Source of the DNA: Symbiodinium natans
Lineage: Eukaryota > Sar > Dinophyceae > Suessiales > Symbiodiniaceae
Assembly (NCBI GenBank): GCA_905221605.1
Contig: CAJNDS010002249.1
Location: 62,001 to 126,000 of the forward strand
Direction of reading: 5' to 3'
Length of the DNA: 64,000 nt
Part shown: piece by piece, positions 63,611 through 64,000 of the stretch
Layout of the letters: each line of letters opens with the position of its first letter
Position numbering within the stretch: the stretch's first letter is position 1
Position numbers and translations under genes: made by a program
Notes under the pieces: generated by a model
The model's database searches: none
What the model was told of the DNA's origin: nothing
Seen by the model: only the letters and a program-made list of their open reading frames with translations

Positions 63611-63691
63611 CTCTCGGCATCCTCAACAGGCCACCATGGAGTGCTGTCCGGTCGAGATGACCGGATGCGCTGGCTGCCAGGCGTCCCAAGG
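63611..63691 (+). CDS. Exon-like island with telomeric donor
   Basis: After CCAGCCAAG, LSASSTGHHGVLSGRDDRMR then WLPGVP; donor GG|GTTTAGGC. The last clear C-block / island / G-block unit before the window end. Confidence 0.45.
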
Positions 63692-64000
63692 GTTTAGGCT
63701 TCAGGGTTTAAGGTTTAGGTTTTAGGTTTTAGGGTTTAGGGTTAGGGTTTGGGGTTTAGGGTTTAGGGTTTTGGGTTCCACATCACAATAGTCTAAACCT
63801 GATAAACCCTAAATCCTGTTATATCCCCAAAAGGCTCCGTCTGAGAATACGAGTCCCAAATAGAGGATCGGCCAGGTGTTCCTTTGCAGGTTTTAAGGCT
63901 TTCGGGTTTAGGGTTAGTAAACCCAAAAGGGACCCTAACTTAGAGATGTGAATTGGCTTGTTTGGCTGGCTCCTGTGGGTCCGCCGTGGGTTGTGACTGG

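Noticed and set aside
18000-64000. CRISPR-like repeat and spacer arrays
   Set aside because: Repeats are telomere heptamers in runs of variable length and both orientations; spacers are irregular and coding-like, and the DNA is eukaryotic.
1-64000. tRNA, rRNA or spliced-leader RNA genes
   Set aside because: Scanned by eye for typical tRNA boxes and for the dinoflagellate spliced leader; nothing convincing was seen, though a computed search could find weak candidates.

Overview
The window reads as nuclear DNA of a dinoflagellate; I name no species. The evidence is: (i) many short coding islands (about 25-250 bases) separated by introns; (ii) inferred introns with GC as well as GT donors (a GA donor is possible at one or two); (iii) a minus-strand exon at 8481-8894 with the GSPCGSFVW / GAYWFLEQP motifs that I recall from a large dinoflagellate-only protein family; (iv) plant-type telomere heptamers TTTAGGG/CCCTAAA, the type reported for dinoflagellates. 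No rRNA, tRNA, CRISPR array or bacterial operon is visible. All exon joins are by eye, from reading-frame continuity and splice-site phase, without a transcript.

Layout. 1-14.4 kb carries at least four genes on the minus strand (A 5860-1394, B 7107-6543, C about 9590-7810, D 14421-11523) with few telomere-like repeats, mostly in introns. Around 14.4-16.4 kb the coding strand seems to switch. From about 16.5 kb to the end the sequence is dominated by short runs of TTTAGGG or CCCTAAA, often ordered CCCTAAA - island of 50-120 bases - TTTAGGG. Many islands are open reading frames bounded by AG on the left and GT on the right, the GT belonging to the first telomere heptamer (G|GTTTAGGG). They look like plus-strand exons.

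Two plus-strand genes could be reconstructed. The first is a ubiquitin C-terminal hydrolase (peptidase C12, UCH-L3/L1 class) with at least eleven exons from 30770 to 48492. Its catalytic Gln, Cys, His and Asp are all present and the phases agree. The N-terminal exon is uncertain (candidate 26468-26548). The second, gene E (about 48703-50708), has no recognised function. Three successive inferred introns of gene E (49, 31 and 72 nt) consist almost wholly of telomere heptamers that also supply the 5' splice site. This is the most unusual feature of the window: telomere-repeat DNA acting as intron DNA.

The larger introns and intergenic spaces also hold several families of short palindromic, MITE-like elements. 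The commonest is about 85 bp, with at least 17 copies here. Some copies carry telomere-repeat blocks in their middles, so telomeric DNA has been inserted at internal sites. A diverged tandem array (34.93-36.47 kb) contains a 400-bp inverted-repeat element in one unit and the empty site in another. From 50.7 to 64 kb there are further plus-strand exon-like islands that I could not join into a named gene.
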